This document shows, one piece after another, positions 8,011-16,409 of a DNA stretch of 54,890 bases (its first letter is position 1; each line of letters starts with the position of its first letter). The translations under genes were made by a program, and so were the position numbers. The DNA comes from Bacillus pseudomycoides (lineage in GTDB: Bacteria; Bacillota; Bacilli; Bacillales; Bacillaceae_G). The stretch lies in the NCBI RefSeq assembly GCF_002551005.1, contig NZ_NVOY01000009.1, positions 255,344-310,233 of the forward strand, given 5' to 3'. The notes under the pieces were generated by a model. It was not told the DNA's origin. It searched no databases and worked only from the letters and a program-made list of their open reading frames with translations.

Positions 8011-8589
8011 TTATTTACGCATCTTAATTAATGATTTATCCATTTGTCGTTCATTTGCTAATGTTGCTTCACTTGTTGTTTTATCAACACCACGATAGTT
8101 ATATTTTGAGTTTTGCCAGAAGTCGAATGCAAAATCCTGTATTACTTTTTCTTTCGCATTCTTCTCAACTACTTGAGATTTGAAAATATTTGTAAGCATG
8201 TACTCATGATTAGATAAGTCTTTAATATAATTTTTATCTTTATATTCTTTTATGATATCATTTCCGAATCTTTCTACTTCATCGTCAGTAGGTTTATAAT
8301 CATGTGCATACTTACTAATGGCATCAAATTTTTCATTTGCACTTTTATCACTTGATGCCACTTCTTTTATTTTATCTTCCCAGTTATTTGTTTTACCAGT
8401 TTCTTTTGCAGTGGTATCTTTTTTGTTCTCAGATTCTTTTTGAGGTTGTTCTGTTGTAGATCCTTGTTTTGATTTAGTAGATGATTTGTCTTTTGAATCG
8501 TCATTAGATGTGTCTATGATTACTGCAATGATAATGATTACAAAGATTGCAATAAGACCTAAACATCCAAATTTAAAAAACTTTTTCAC
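8011..8589 (-). CDS. Membrane-anchored hypothetical protein with charged linker
   Basis: A 192-residue protein with one N-terminal hydrophobic segment (FGCLGLIAIFVIIIIAVII), a ~50-residue Ser/Thr/Lys/Glu/Gln-rich linker and a C-terminal helical domain from about residue 68 (NWEDKIKEVASSDKSANEKF) that ends in a basic tail. AGGGAGGAC on the minus strand is the ribosome binding site. The layout (signal-anchor, flexible linker, compact outer domain) suggests a surface-exposed protein. I do not recognise the outer domain. It lies in the accessory stretch 6.9-10.4 kb. Confidence 0.7.
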   Translation of the reverse strand: MKKFFKFGCLGLIAIFVIIIIAVIIDTSNDDSKDKSSTKSKQGSTTEQPQKESENKKDTTAKETGKTNNWEDKIKEVASSDKSANEKFDAISKYAHDYKPTDDEVERFGNDIIKEYKDKNYIKDLSNHEYMLTNIFKSQVVEKNAKEKVIQDFAFDFWQNSKYNYRGVDKTTSEATLANERQMDKSLIKMRK

Positions 8590-8787
8590 TATGTTGTCCT
8601 CCCTTGAAGTAAATACATTATTTAGTATAACAGATAAATAGATATATTTTGAAGAAGGATTTACTACTGAGTTATGGTGATAAAAGAAGGCTCATTGAGT
8701 CAGTTTATTTTATTACAGTTTCATATATTCTCCGTATATCATCAGACATTCATAATGTATTCGATAATAAAATAGTCGGCTCTAATT

Positions 8788-8837
8788 GAAATGCACCTCC
8801 AATTGTTAGACTGTGTCTAGCAATTGGAATGCACTTC
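8788..8837. repeat. Long imperfect inverted repeat
   Basis: Left arm 8788-8811 (GAAATGCACCTCCAATTG then TTAGAC) and right arm 8815-8837 are inverted copies with about 20 of 24 positions matching and a 3-base spacer. No T run follows on either side, so it is not an ordinary terminator. It resembles two insertion-sequence ends facing each other, but no transposase is seen. It lies in a 340-base gap with no gene. Confidence 0.6.
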
Positions 8838-8932
8838 ACTAATCTAGCCTGTTTAGAAAGGATAACGCTTTTTTGTACTTGAGGATAATAGAATCTTTCA
8901 AGTTAAGGGGTGTGTACGGTGACCCCATTTAG

Positions 8933-9327
8933 CTACTTTTGCTTTACTTGTATGTCTAACGTTCCATCTTGAAGAATAGATTTAATAACGATATCTATTG
9001 TTCCTTTTCCTCTCCCTTCAAAATAACCAAAAATAGTCACTTTATGTATTTTTTCTTATTATCTTGATAGGTTAATGTTAAACTATTTTCTCCTACATCT
9101 TTTAACTTAATTTTAGTTTTATATTGTTTATTGGAATGAATAGTGGGCATTTTAAATTTTTGAAGTTTACGACCATCAGTAATTGTAAGATTTTCAATAT
9201 CTCGATTTGTTTTATTGTTTATTGTAATATCGAAACCATGATAAAAAAATACAAAATACAATATTCCTATAGTCGAGATACTTAATATTGCTGAAATTGT
9301 ATAAAACCATTTGTTTTTTTTCATCAT
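8933..9327 (-). pseudogene. Membrane-anchored small protein, C-terminus frameshifted
   Basis: ATG 9327 opens a protein with one N-terminal membrane segment (WFYTISAILSISTIGILYFV) and an outer beta-rich domain, ending after 96 residues at DNKKKYIK. Shifting by one base at the A run near 9040 continues sensibly as VTIFGYFEGRGKGTIDIVIK and SILQDGTLDIQVKQK to a stop at 8933-8935, giving about 130 residues. A single lost A in the ACATAAAGTG stretch explains it. Either the gene is broken or the shorter form is the real product. It lies just downstream of the DUF6973-like gene in the same direction. Confidence 0.65.
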
Positions 9328-9378
9328 TTAAACTCTTTTCGTGTTTATAATTTTTTAGTCAAAAAGATAAAAAAGAAT

Positions 9379-9711
9379 TTAATACCAAGTAGGTCTTAAG
9401 TTTCCATCCCCATCAAATACTCTAAAATAACCCCATCTTGCTAATTGTCTTAATTTATCATGTCCTTCACCAGGATGCGCTCTTCCGACAGTATTATTGT
9501 GTAAATCCATCGCTTTATCATTTCCACTACTAGTTGATTCATGGGCAGTAGCAAATTTAGCAGCTAAAGTTTGTCCAATTCGATGCGCCATGTGTTCGTT
9601 CCAGTGAGCATGTCTAAAAGCATCTTGATGATCCCATATCCCGCTATCATTTGGATACATTTGTTTTGACATAGTTACTGCTCCTACTGTAATCCTTACT
9701 TTTTTTAACAT
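9379..9711 (-). CDS. DUF6973-like His-rich protein
   Basis: A 110-residue protein with the conserved blocks DAFRHAHWNEHMAHRIG, FATAHE and MDLHNNTVGRAHPGEG. These match the DUF6973 pattern (FRHA.WN, A..HE, MDLHNN..GR) as I recall it; that family is usually fused behind a signal peptide or longer N-terminal region, which is missing here. The spacing of His, Glu and Asp residues suggests a metal site or hydrolase, but this is inference. GAGGATA precedes ATG 9711, and an in-frame stop lies 16 bases farther up, so the short form is probably what is made. There is no secretion signal. Confidence 0.65.
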   Translation of the reverse strand: MLKKVRITVGAVTMSKQMYPNDSGIWDHQDAFRHAHWNEHMAHRIGQTLAAKFATAHESTSSGNDKAMDLHNNTVGRAHPGEGHDKLRQLARWGYFRVFDGDGNLRPTWY

Positions 9712-9879
9712 AGTATCCTCTTTGATATTTTATACTTTCGGAAATGTTTTATATTCTGAATATATTTTTTTCAAGTAATTTTTTCTTTTTTTGTTAATTC
9801 TTTCATTTTTAGTAAAATAAAAAACATTCCTTTTCCACAGTTAGTTACTTATAAGAGTTCATCTCATTTTTTTTCCTTG

Positions 9880-9910
9880 CAGCTCCGCTTTGTGTGGGGC
9901 TAATTTTTTT
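9880..9910 (+). terminator. Orphan terminator-like hairpin
   Basis: AGCTCC pairs with GGGGCT around a 9-nt loop, followed by AATTTTTTT. No plus-strand gene precedes it. Confidence 0.5.
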
Positions 9911-10029
9911 GATAAGGTGATTATTTTTAAAAATTAAATTTTACTCATAGAAAAATGAGTTTTTAGATATTTGTACCAATTCATCTTACGTCATATACTC
10001 AAGTTACTTTACTTTAACAGTCATTTTGT

Positions 10030-10062
10030 AGGAGAGGCGATAAAAAGCCACTCCTATTTTTT
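10030..10062 (+). terminator. Orphan terminator-like hairpin
   Basis: AGGAGAGGC pairs with GCCACTCCT (one A-A mismatch), loop GATAAAAA-like, followed by ATTTTTT. No plus-strand gene precedes it. Confidence 0.6.
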
Positions 10063-10354
10063 ACGCACACATAAATGTACGGTCAATGTAAGTATAATTG
10101 GAAATGATACATAAATATGAGTGAAACCTAACGTATACATATATATGGTGGAGAGTTAATCAGTTTTAATTTTTAATACTTCAAACACTGAAATATATAG
10201 TACAGAAGGTTACAAAATGAAAACGGGATAAAAATTCCTGTTGGATAAACATTGTGTAAGGCTTGATATAAAGGCTTTTTTCTTCGATCATTTTGTCCAC
10301 ATGTTGACCACGAATAATACAAAAATATTTTTGTGATAAAATAGATTATAGAAA

Positions 10355-10400
10355 GAAAAAAGTGCCAAAATCCTTTTATGTCAAGGTCCTTTGGCACTTT
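10355..10400 (-). terminator. Rho-independent terminator
   Basis: On the minus strand AAAGTGCCAAAGGACCTT pairs with AAGGATTTTGGCACTTTTTT (small mismatch), followed by a T run. It lies 33 bases 3' of the coat-like gene at 10433-10792. Confidence 0.8.
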
Positions 10401-10432
10401 CATAGTTTGTATGTGCTACAAAATGAATAGAT

Positions 10433-10792
10433 TTAAAACTGCTCATTCTTCTCCCAAGATTCAACAATATAATGAGCAACTGTTGGATTAAAACCTTTTC
10501 CAATTAAATATGTGATTGCCGCAATCTCCGTCATTGCGTGCGGTACGGATGTATACTTTGCTTCTTTTACACCGTATTCTACCCAAGGTTTGACGAGGTT
10601 TAATACGGGTTGTTTTAAGTGTTGAAATTGTGAAGCGTATTGTTGGATTTGTTGCTCAGTTGGTTCTGTTGGCGTTGTAGGGCCGGTTTGAGGGGAACGT
10701 GGATCATAGTGGTACGGGTAGTATAGTTGTTGTTCAGGATGCGGTGGATTATAGGGTTGCTGCGGATAAGGATGTTGTGGGTTATAAAACAT
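10433..10792 (-). CDS. Pro/Gln/Tyr-rich protein with helical C-terminus
   Basis: A 119-residue protein. Residues 1-45 are rich in Pro, Gln and Tyr (MFYNPQHPYPQQPYNPPHPE), then a Thr/Pro stretch, then a folded-looking C-terminal domain (VKPWVEYGVKEAKYTSVPHA, ITYLIGKGFNPTVAHYIVES). The start is ATG 10792, preceded by a very strong AAGGAGG; an in-frame ATG 51 bases earlier is not favoured. Such Tyr/Pro-rich N-termini are seen in Bacillus spore coat and exosporium-associated proteins, but I cannot assign it. It is divergent from the HD-domain gene. Confidence 0.75.
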   Translation of the reverse strand: MFYNPQHPYPQQPYNPPHPEQQLYYPYHYDPRSPQTGPTTPTEPTEQQIQQYASQFQHLKQPVLNLVKPWVEYGVKEAKYTSVPHAMTEIAAITYLIGKGFNPTVAHYIVESWEKNEQF

Positions 10793-10901
10793 TTTTTTTC
10801 CTCCTTCATGATACTTGGTACAACATATAATATGGGCGGACAAGAAAATGTGTGATGAAAAAATGAGGGCGTGTTACAATAATGAATTGGGTGAAGATAT
10901 T

Positions 10902-11549
10902 ATGAATAAACAAGAACAAATTGAAAAAACGATTACATTTGTCAAAGACATATTAGAAAAAGATGCAAGTGGTCACGATTGGTATCATATTGAACGCGTA
11001 CATAAATTAGCGATTGCATTATTTGAAAAAGAAGGTGGGAATCGCTTCGTTATTGAAATGGCAGCACTGCTTCACGACGTTGCAGATGATAAGCTAAATG
11101 AGAGTGAAGAAGTTGGTATGAAGAAAGTAACAGACTGGCTTGAACTATTGGGAATTAGCCAAGAAGATGTAGAGCAAATTGTTCATATTATTGCGAATAT
11201 GTCTTATAAAGGTGGACACGGCGGAACTGTGGCGACGTTAGAAGGGGAAATTGTTCAAGATGCTGACCGCCTCGATGCACTTGGAGCAATCGGGATTGCT
11301 CGAACATTCGCTTATGGAGGGGCAAAGGGCCGTTTACTGTATGACCCAAACATTCCACCGCGTGAAACGATGACGAAGGAAGAATATCGAAAAAGCGATG
11401 AACCATCGTTAAATCATTTTTATGAAAAACTGTTAAAGCTAAAAGATTTAATGAATACAGATGCAGCGAAGGAAGAGGCGGAAGAGCGTCATCGCTATAT
11501 GGAGCAATTTATTGATCAATTTATGAAAGAGTGGAATGCACAAATATGA
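10902..11549 (+). CDS. HD-domain phosphohydrolase
   Basis: A 215-residue cytoplasmic protein of the YedJ/YpgQ type. Metal-binding residues of the HD superfamily are visible: HDWYHIERVH (first His), ALLHDVAD (HD), HII (helix IV His) and VQDADRLDALGAIG (late Asp). B. subtilis YpgQ, a (d)NTP pyrophosphohydrolase, is a plausible relative, but the substrate is unproven. Start ATG 10902 follows GGGTGAAG; the longer frame from 10815 overlaps the divergent gene and is unlikely. The stop overlaps the start of the ABC-F gene (ATGA), so the two are translationally coupled. Confidence 0.88.
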   Translation: MNKQEQIEKTITFVKDILEKDASGHDWYHIERVHKLAIALFEKEGGNRFVIEMAALLHDVADDKLNESEEVGMKKVTDWLELLGISQEDVEQIVHIIANMSYKGGHGGTVATLEGEIVQDADRLDALGAIGIARTFAYGGAKGRLLYDPNIPPRETMTKEEYRKSDEPSLNHFYEKLLKLKDLMNTDAAKEEAEERHRYMEQFIDQFMKEWNAQI

Positions 11550-13438
11550 GAATGTTAACAGTCGAAAATGTATCGAAATCATATGGGGATAAACCATTAT
11601 TTAATGGTCTATCTTTTAGTATTGCCGAAGGACAGCGCGCTGGTATTATCGGTGTGAATGGAACAGGGAAATCAACGTTATTAAAAATTATTGCGGGCGC
11701 GGAAATTCCAGATACAGGGGAAATGACGCATACACGTGGATATACGATTAGTTATTTATCACAGCAACCAGATTTTAAAGAAAATTTAACTGTACTAGAG
11801 CAGGTGTTTCATGGTGATACACCGTTAATTCGTCTTCTTCGTGAGTATGAGCAAACGTTATTGAACTTAGAAAAGAATCCAACAAGTGAGAAAGCGCAGG
11901 AAGCATTATTTGCCGTGCAGCAGCGCATGGATGCAATGAATGCTTGGGAAGCGAATGCAAATGCAAAATCATTGTTAACAAAGCTTGGTATTACTGACTT
12001 CTCTGCGGAAGTAGGAAATTTATCGGGCGGACAGAAGAAACGCATTGCGATGGCGCAATGTTTCATTCAAACACCAGATTTATTAATTTTAGACGAGCCG
12101 ACGAACCATCTTGACCATGAAACAGTAGAATGGGTAGAAGAATATTTATCACGTTATACAGGTTCTGTTTTGCTTGTTACGCATGATCGTTATTTCTTAG
12201 ATCGTGTAACGAACCGTATTTTTGAATTAGATAATGGCAAGTTATATAGCTATGAAGGGAACTACGGTGCTTTTTTAGAAGCGAAAGCACTTCGAGAAGA
12301 ACAAGAAATAGCGCAGGAAGCAAAGCGTCAAAACTTATATCGCCGTGAACTTGCTTGGATTCGCCGCGGTGCAAAGGCACGCTCTACGAAGCAAAAGGCA
12401 CGGATTCAGCGCTTTGACGAACTGCAAAAGCAAGAAGGTCCAAGTGCAAAACAAAGCGTTGATATTGCGCTTGGAGGCAGCAGGTTAGGAAAAAAAGTAC
12501 TGGAATTAAAAGATGTGACAAAAACATTTGGTGATAAAACGGTTCTACGTAATTTCCAATATATTGTGAAACCAGGAGATCGCATTGGTATTATTGGTGC
12601 GAATGGAAGCGGAAAATCTTCTCTATTAAACATGCTTGCTGGTAAAATTACACCGGACAGCGGTGAAATTGAAGTTGGACAAACGGTAAAAATTGCATAC
12701 TATACGCAAGAAAATGAAGATATGAATTTAAATCAGCGGATGATTGAGTATATTAAAGAAGCGGCTGAAGTGATTCATACGACAGATGGAAAAACGATTA
12801 GTGCTTCGCAAATGTTAGAACGTTTCTTATTCGAGCCGCACACACATGGTACACCGCTTAGTAAATTATCAGGTGGCGAAAGAAGAAGATTATATTTATT
12901 GCGTATTTTAATGGGAGAACCGAATGTTTTGCTTTTAGATGAGCCGACTAACGATTTAGATACGCAAACATTAACAGTGCTTGAAGATTATTTAGAAGAA
13001 TTTCCTGGTGTCGTCCTTACTGTATCGCATGATCGATACTTCCTTGATAAAATTGCAGAAGAACTGTTTGTATTTGAAGGGAACGGAAACGTTCGCATTT
13101 TCTTTGGCAGCTACAGCGATTATTTAGAGGAGAAAAAAGCACAAGAAGCAGTATTAAAAGCAGAAGTGCAGAAAGAAAAGAAAGTAGAAGAAGCTCCTAA
13201 ACAACAAAGGAAACGCAAGCTTTCCTATAATGAACAACGTGAATGGGAGACGATTGAGGATAAGATTGCAGAATTGGAAGAGAAAATTGAAAGTATTACA
13301 GAAGAATTAGAAAAAGTAGGCGCTGATTATACGAAAGCACAGCAACTCTCTGAAGAGCAGCAGCGAACAGAAGAAGAATTAGAACAGACAATGGAGCGTT
13401 GGAGTGAATTATCTGACATTGTAGAAGGCTTAAAGTAA
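11546..13438 (+). CDS. yfmR: ABC-F family ATPase (Uup/YfmR-like)
   Basis: A 630-residue soluble protein with two ABC ATPase domains and no membrane segments. Domain 1 has Walker A GVNGTGKST (36-44) and signature LSGGQKKR; domain 2 has GANGSGKSS (about 351-359) and LSGGERRR. Both Walker B motifs end in LLLDEPTN/LILDEPTN. The interdomain linker is basic (RRGAKARSTKQKARIQ), and the last ~90 residues form a charged coiled coil as in Uup. ABC-F proteins act on the ribosome, relieving stalled states. Length and the C-terminal coil match B. subtilis YfmR (629 residues). Start is ATG 11546, overlapping the HD gene's stop. Confidence 0.88.
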   Translation: MRMLTVENVSKSYGDKPLFNGLSFSIAEGQRAGIIGVNGTGKSTLLKIIAGAEIPDTGEMTHTRGYTISYLSQQPDFKENLTVLEQVFHGDTPLIRLLREYEQTLLNLEKNPTSEKAQEALFAVQQRMDAMNAWEANANAKSLLTKLGITDFSAEVGNLSGGQKKRIAMAQCFIQTPDLLILDEPTNHLDHETVEWVEEYLSRYTGSVLLVTHDRYFLDRVTNRIFELDNGKLYSYEGNYGAFLEAKALREEQEIAQEAKRQNLYRRELAWIRRGAKARSTKQKARIQRFDELQKQEGPSAKQSVDIALGGSRLGKKVLELKDVTKTFGDKTVLRNFQYIVKPGDRIGIIGANGSGKSSLLNMLAGKITPDSGEIEVGQTVKIAYYTQENEDMNLNQRMIEYIKEAAEVIHTTDGKTISASQMLERFLFEPHTHGTPLSKLSGGERRRLYLLRILMGEPNVLLLDEPTNDLDTQTLTVLEDYLEEFPGVVLTVSHDRYFLDKIAEELFVFEGNGNVRIFFGSYSDYLEEKKAQEAVLKAEVQKEKKVEEAPKQQRKRKLSYNEQREWETIEDKIAELEEKIESITEELEKVGADYTKAQQLSEEQQRTEEELEQTMERWSELSDIVEGLK

Positions 13439-13513
13439 AAACAAGCTGCATATGTTGAAATGTAAAGGGAAAATCTTTACACTATTAGTAGAATCTATTT
13501 TAGGAGGGATAAC

Positions 13514-14245
13514 ATGCGCACATCTAATCCAATGTTAAAGAAAGATGCGTTTCGTAAAGAAGGCGTAAGCACTTCAGCGATGACAGTCGGTGGTGCAGTT
13601 GCGAAAACGTTCATTATGCTTATTTTGTTATTAGGAACGTCAGTGTACGCATATATGCAGATGATACAAAATAAAATGCAAATGCCAGTGTTAATTGGTG
13701 CTTTAATTATTGCGGCAATTATTGCATTTGTATCGATATTCGTACCGCGTATTTCACCAATTACAGCACCGATTTATGCAGCAGTCGAAGGGATTGTATT
13801 AGGAAGTATTTCTGCTGTATACACAATGAAATTTGGTGATTATATTATTTTACACGCAGTATTATTAACAGTTTCTATTTTACTAGCAATGTTAGTGTTA
13901 TATGCAACGCGTGTTGTGAAGGTGACAGATAAGTTTCGTACGGGTGTGATGGCAGCGACGTTTGGAATTGCGATTATGTATTTAATCGTTTTAGTTTTAC
14001 AACTATTTGGCGTACCAGTGCCATTCTTACATCAAGGTGGAACAATTGGTATGATTGTCAGTGCAGTAGTAATTGTTGTTGCTGCATTAAACTTAATGTT
14101 AGACTTTGATTTCATTGAAAGCGGTGCACGCGGCGGCGCTCCAAAATATATGGAGTGGTACGGTGCGATGGGCTTAATGATGACATTAGTTTGGTTATAC
14201 TTAGAAATTTTACGCTTCGTTTCTTATTTTGTAAAAAATGATTAA
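13514..14245 (+). CDS. Bax inhibitor-1/YccA family membrane protein
   Basis: A 243-residue protein with about seven hydrophobic helices and a short polar N-terminus (MRTSNPMLKKDAFRKE). The family block LDFDFIESGARGGAPKYMEW, followed by YGAMGLMMTLVWLYLEILR, identifies the prokaryotic Bax-inhibitor-1-like group. Relatives act as calcium-leak channels or in membrane stress; the role here is unknown. TAGGAGGGATAAC is the ribosome binding site. The gene is a single unit closed by a strong terminator. Confidence 0.9.
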   Translation: MRTSNPMLKKDAFRKEGVSTSAMTVGGAVAKTFIMLILLLGTSVYAYMQMIQNKMQMPVLIGALIIAAIIAFVSIFVPRISPITAPIYAAVEGIVLGSISAVYTMKFGDYIILHAVLLTVSILLAMLVLYATRVVKVTDKFRTGVMAATFGIAIMYLIVLVLQLFGVPVPFLHQGGTIGMIVSAVVIVVAALNLMLDFDFIESGARGGAPKYMEWYGAMGLMMTLVWLYLEILRFVSYFVKND

Positions 14246-14251
14246 CGAACC

Positions 14252-14289
14252 GAAATCCTGCATGTTTGTATCATGCAGGATTTCTTTTT
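14252..14289 (+). terminator. Rho-independent terminator
   Basis: GAAATCCTGCATG pairs perfectly with CATGCAGGATTTC across a 7-nt loop, followed by TTTTTG. Confidence 0.93.
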
Positions 14290-14406
14290 GAAATTTTATA
14301 GAGATAAAGATACGTTTTCGTATGAAAAAATATTTTTTTACATTTTTTACTACACGTTTCGTTTTTTCTACAATAAAGAAAAAAACGAAGAGGTGACATG
14401 AATCGT

Positions 14407-14745
14407 ATGATGAATCGAGTTGCGTTAATTGGCAGATTAACAAAAGATCCAGAGTTATTCTATACAAAGCAAGGGATTGCCTATGCACGTATATGTGTTG
14501 CGGTAAATAGAGGGTTTCGTAACAGCTTAGGAGAGCAACAAGCAGATTTTATTCATTGCATGATATGGCGGAAATCAGCGGAAAATGTAACGATGTACTG
14601 CAAAAAAGGGGAGCTTGTTGGTATAACAGGACATATTCATACGAGTCAATACGATAATGAGGGTGGCAAAAGAATATATAAGACAGAAGTTGTGATTGAA
14701 AGAATTACATTTTTAGAGAAGAAAAAAGAGCAAGCACCTCAGTAG
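14407..14745 (+). CDS. Single-stranded DNA-binding protein (SsbB-like)
   Basis: A 112-residue single OB-fold protein: MNRVALIGRLTKDPEL, AYARICVAVNRGF, DFIHCMIWRKSAENV, KKGELVGITGHIHTSQYDNE and YKTEVVIERITFLE. It lacks the long Gly/Gln linker and acidic DDDIPF tip of the main SsbA, so it resembles the short competence-type SsbB/YwpH. The start is uncertain: ATG 14398 is only 2 bases from AGGTG, whereas ATG 14407 or 14410 have more usual spacing and match the family N-terminus MMNRVALIG. It stands alone between two terminated units. Confidence 0.9.
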   Translation: MMNRVALIGRLTKDPELFYTKQGIAYARICVAVNRGFRNSLGEQQADFIHCMIWRKSAENVTMYCKKGELVGITGHIHTSQYDNEGGKRIYKTEVVIERITFLEKKKEQAPQ

Positions 14746-14808
14746 GAGTCTTAATTGAGAACATGTTACAATACAGCTAAGAACCGCAATAAAGGAGAGA
14801 CAATATAA

Positions 14809-15936
14809 GTGAAGATTAAAGGTATTGAACCGACACCAAGTCCAAATACAATGAAAGTTATTTTAAATGAAGTATTACCAGCAGGAGCACGAAACAATTA
14901 TACACGTGATAATGCAAATGAGGCTCCAGAGAGAGTGCAGCAAATTTTGCAAATTGAAGGTGTAAAAGGTGTGTATCATGTAGCGGACTTTTTAGCAGTA
15001 GAGCGTAATGCGAAATATGACTGGAAACATATTTTACAGCAAGTTCGTGCAGTTTTTGGTGAAGAAGTTGCAACAGGGAGCGAACAAGAACAAAATGCCC
15101 ACTTTGGGGAAGTGAAAGTGTTTATTCAAATGTTCTTTACCATTCCGATGCAAGTGAAACTAACCGATGGTACAACTGAGGAACGCGTAGGATTACCAGA
15201 TCGTTTTAAGGAAGCGATTATGAAAGTGCAGATGTCAGCTCCAAATGTTGTGAAAGAGCGGAAATGGGCCCAGCAAAGTACGCGTTATGGTAGCTTTGAA
15301 GAGATTGGAAAAGAAGTTGTGGAAGAGGTTGTTGCGGCATATCCAGCCGATCGTGTAGATGCGATTGTCCAAGAATTATTACAACAAGCAGGAGAGGCTG
15401 AAGTAACGATTACAAAGCATGAGCCATATAAAGTAACAGAGGAAATGATGAATGATTCTGATTGGACAAAACGCTATGCAGCGCTTGAACAAATGGATCC
15501 AACAGAAGAAGATATTCCTGTACTAGAGAAAGCGTTAGAAGATGAAAAAGTATCGATTCGCCGCTTAGCAACAGCTTATTTAGGAATGGTCAAAGGGAAT
15601 CGTGTCTTACCTTTACTCTATAAGGCATTATTAGATAGATCTGTCAGTGTACGCCGCACAGCAGGTGATTGCTTATCAGATATCGGTGACCCTGCTGCAA
15701 TGTTTGTGATGATTAAAGCATTAAAAGATTCAAGTAAACTTGTACGCTGGCGTGCGGCAATGTTTTTATTTGAAATTGGTGACGAAAGTGCAATCCCGGC
15801 ACTTCACGTAGCGCAAGAGGACCCAGAATTTGAAGTCGCAATGCAAGCACGGTTAGCACTTGAACGCATTGAAGGCGGTGAGGAAGCAAAAGGTTCTGTT
15901 TGGAAGCAAATGACGGAGTACCGAAAAGGAGAATAA
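14809..15936 (+). CDS. Virulence factor C family protein (CvfC/YpgR-like)
   Basis: A 375-residue cytoplasmic protein. The first ~90 residues are a Nfu/NifU N-terminal-like domain (IKGIEPTPSPNTMKVILNEV, VYHVADFLAVERNAKYDWK). After a middle region, HEAT-like repeats fill about residues 220-355 (IPVLEKALEDEKVSIRRLAT, LLYKALLDRSVSVRRTAGDC, MFVMIKALKDSSKLVRWRAA). CvfC is linked to virulence and thymidine-pathway phenotypes in Staphylococcus, but the mechanism is not settled. Start is GTG 14809 with AAAGGAGAGA upstream. The DCC-type thiol gene follows after 5 bases, so they form an operon. Confidence 0.87.
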   Translation: MKIKGIEPTPSPNTMKVILNEVLPAGARNNYTRDNANEAPERVQQILQIEGVKGVYHVADFLAVERNAKYDWKHILQQVRAVFGEEVATGSEQEQNAHFGEVKVFIQMFFTIPMQVKLTDGTTEERVGLPDRFKEAIMKVQMSAPNVVKERKWAQQSTRYGSFEEIGKEVVEEVVAAYPADRVDAIVQELLQQAGEAEVTITKHEPYKVTEEMMNDSDWTKRYAALEQMDPTEEDIPVLEKALEDEKVSIRRLATAYLGMVKGNRVLPLLYKALLDRSVSVRRTAGDCLSDIGDPAAMFVMIKALKDSSKLVRWRAAMFLFEIGDESAIPALHVAQEDPEFEVAMQARLALERIEGGEEAKGSVWKQMTEYRKGE

Positions 15937-15941
15937 TAGCT

Positions 15942-16325
15942 ATGATTGCCTTTTACGATAGCTGGTGTCCGATGTGTACAAAGATTGCAAATCGAACGAA
16001 GGAACTAGATAAAAAGGGGAAAATAACATTTGTTTCTTTTCGCGAAGAAGAAATTGTTCAGCAATATTGTTTATCTGAAGAGATGCAGCAAAACATGGAA
16101 CAACATTTATACATTTATAAGGATGCGCGCTGGTATAAAGGAATTCAAAGTATATATGTCTTAGCGAAAGTAATTCCTGCATACTGGGCAATCGTACCTT
16201 TTATTAAACTATCGATTTTGTTCGGATTTGGTCATGTCTTATATGACTATATTGCAACAAAACGGGAAATTGTCCCTGTTGGACATTGTAAAAATGGTGT
16301 TTGTGAAATCCGAAGGGAAAAATAA
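15942..16325 (+). CDS. DCC-family thiol-disulfide protein (DUF393)
   Basis: A 127-residue protein that starts MIAFYDSWCPMCTKIANRTK, giving the redox pair CPMC at about 9-12 in the first strand-helix unit, as in DCC-family thiol-disulfide proteins. A hydrophobic stretch in the second half (YWAIVPFIKLSILFGFGHVL) suggests membrane association, and two further Cys occur near the C-terminus (GHCKNGVCEI). The start ATG 15942 is set by AAAGGAGAATAA overlapping the end of the CvfC gene. The location between CvfC and bacilliredoxin suggests a thiol-redox role. Confidence 0.85.
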   Translation: MIAFYDSWCPMCTKIANRTKELDKKGKITFVSFREEEIVQQYCLSEEMQQNMEQHLYIYKDARWYKGIQSIYVLAKVIPAYWAIVPFIKLSILFGFGHVLYDYIATKREIVPVGHCKNGVCEIRREK

Positions 16326-16409
16326 GAAAGTCATGATGTTTCTTTTGCGTCTAGTATTAGAGCGTGATATGATGAATCTGGAATGAAAGTTGAAGGAGAG
16401 ATTGGTAAC

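Larger units (their letters stand above)
9712..10354. other. Gene-poor spacer of about 640 bases
   Basis: Very AT-rich. Apart from two plus-strand terminator-like hairpins (9880-9910 and 10030-10062) I see no supported gene. A minus-strand reading frame at 10173-10403 is low-complexity and overlaps a terminator, so I do not call it. The two orphan terminators imply short transcripts or lost genes. Confidence 0.5.

Noticed and set aside
10173-10403. Minus-strand 76-codon reading frame in the gene-poor spacer
   Set aside because: Low complexity, no ribosome binding site, and it overlaps the terminator hairpin of the neighbouring gene.
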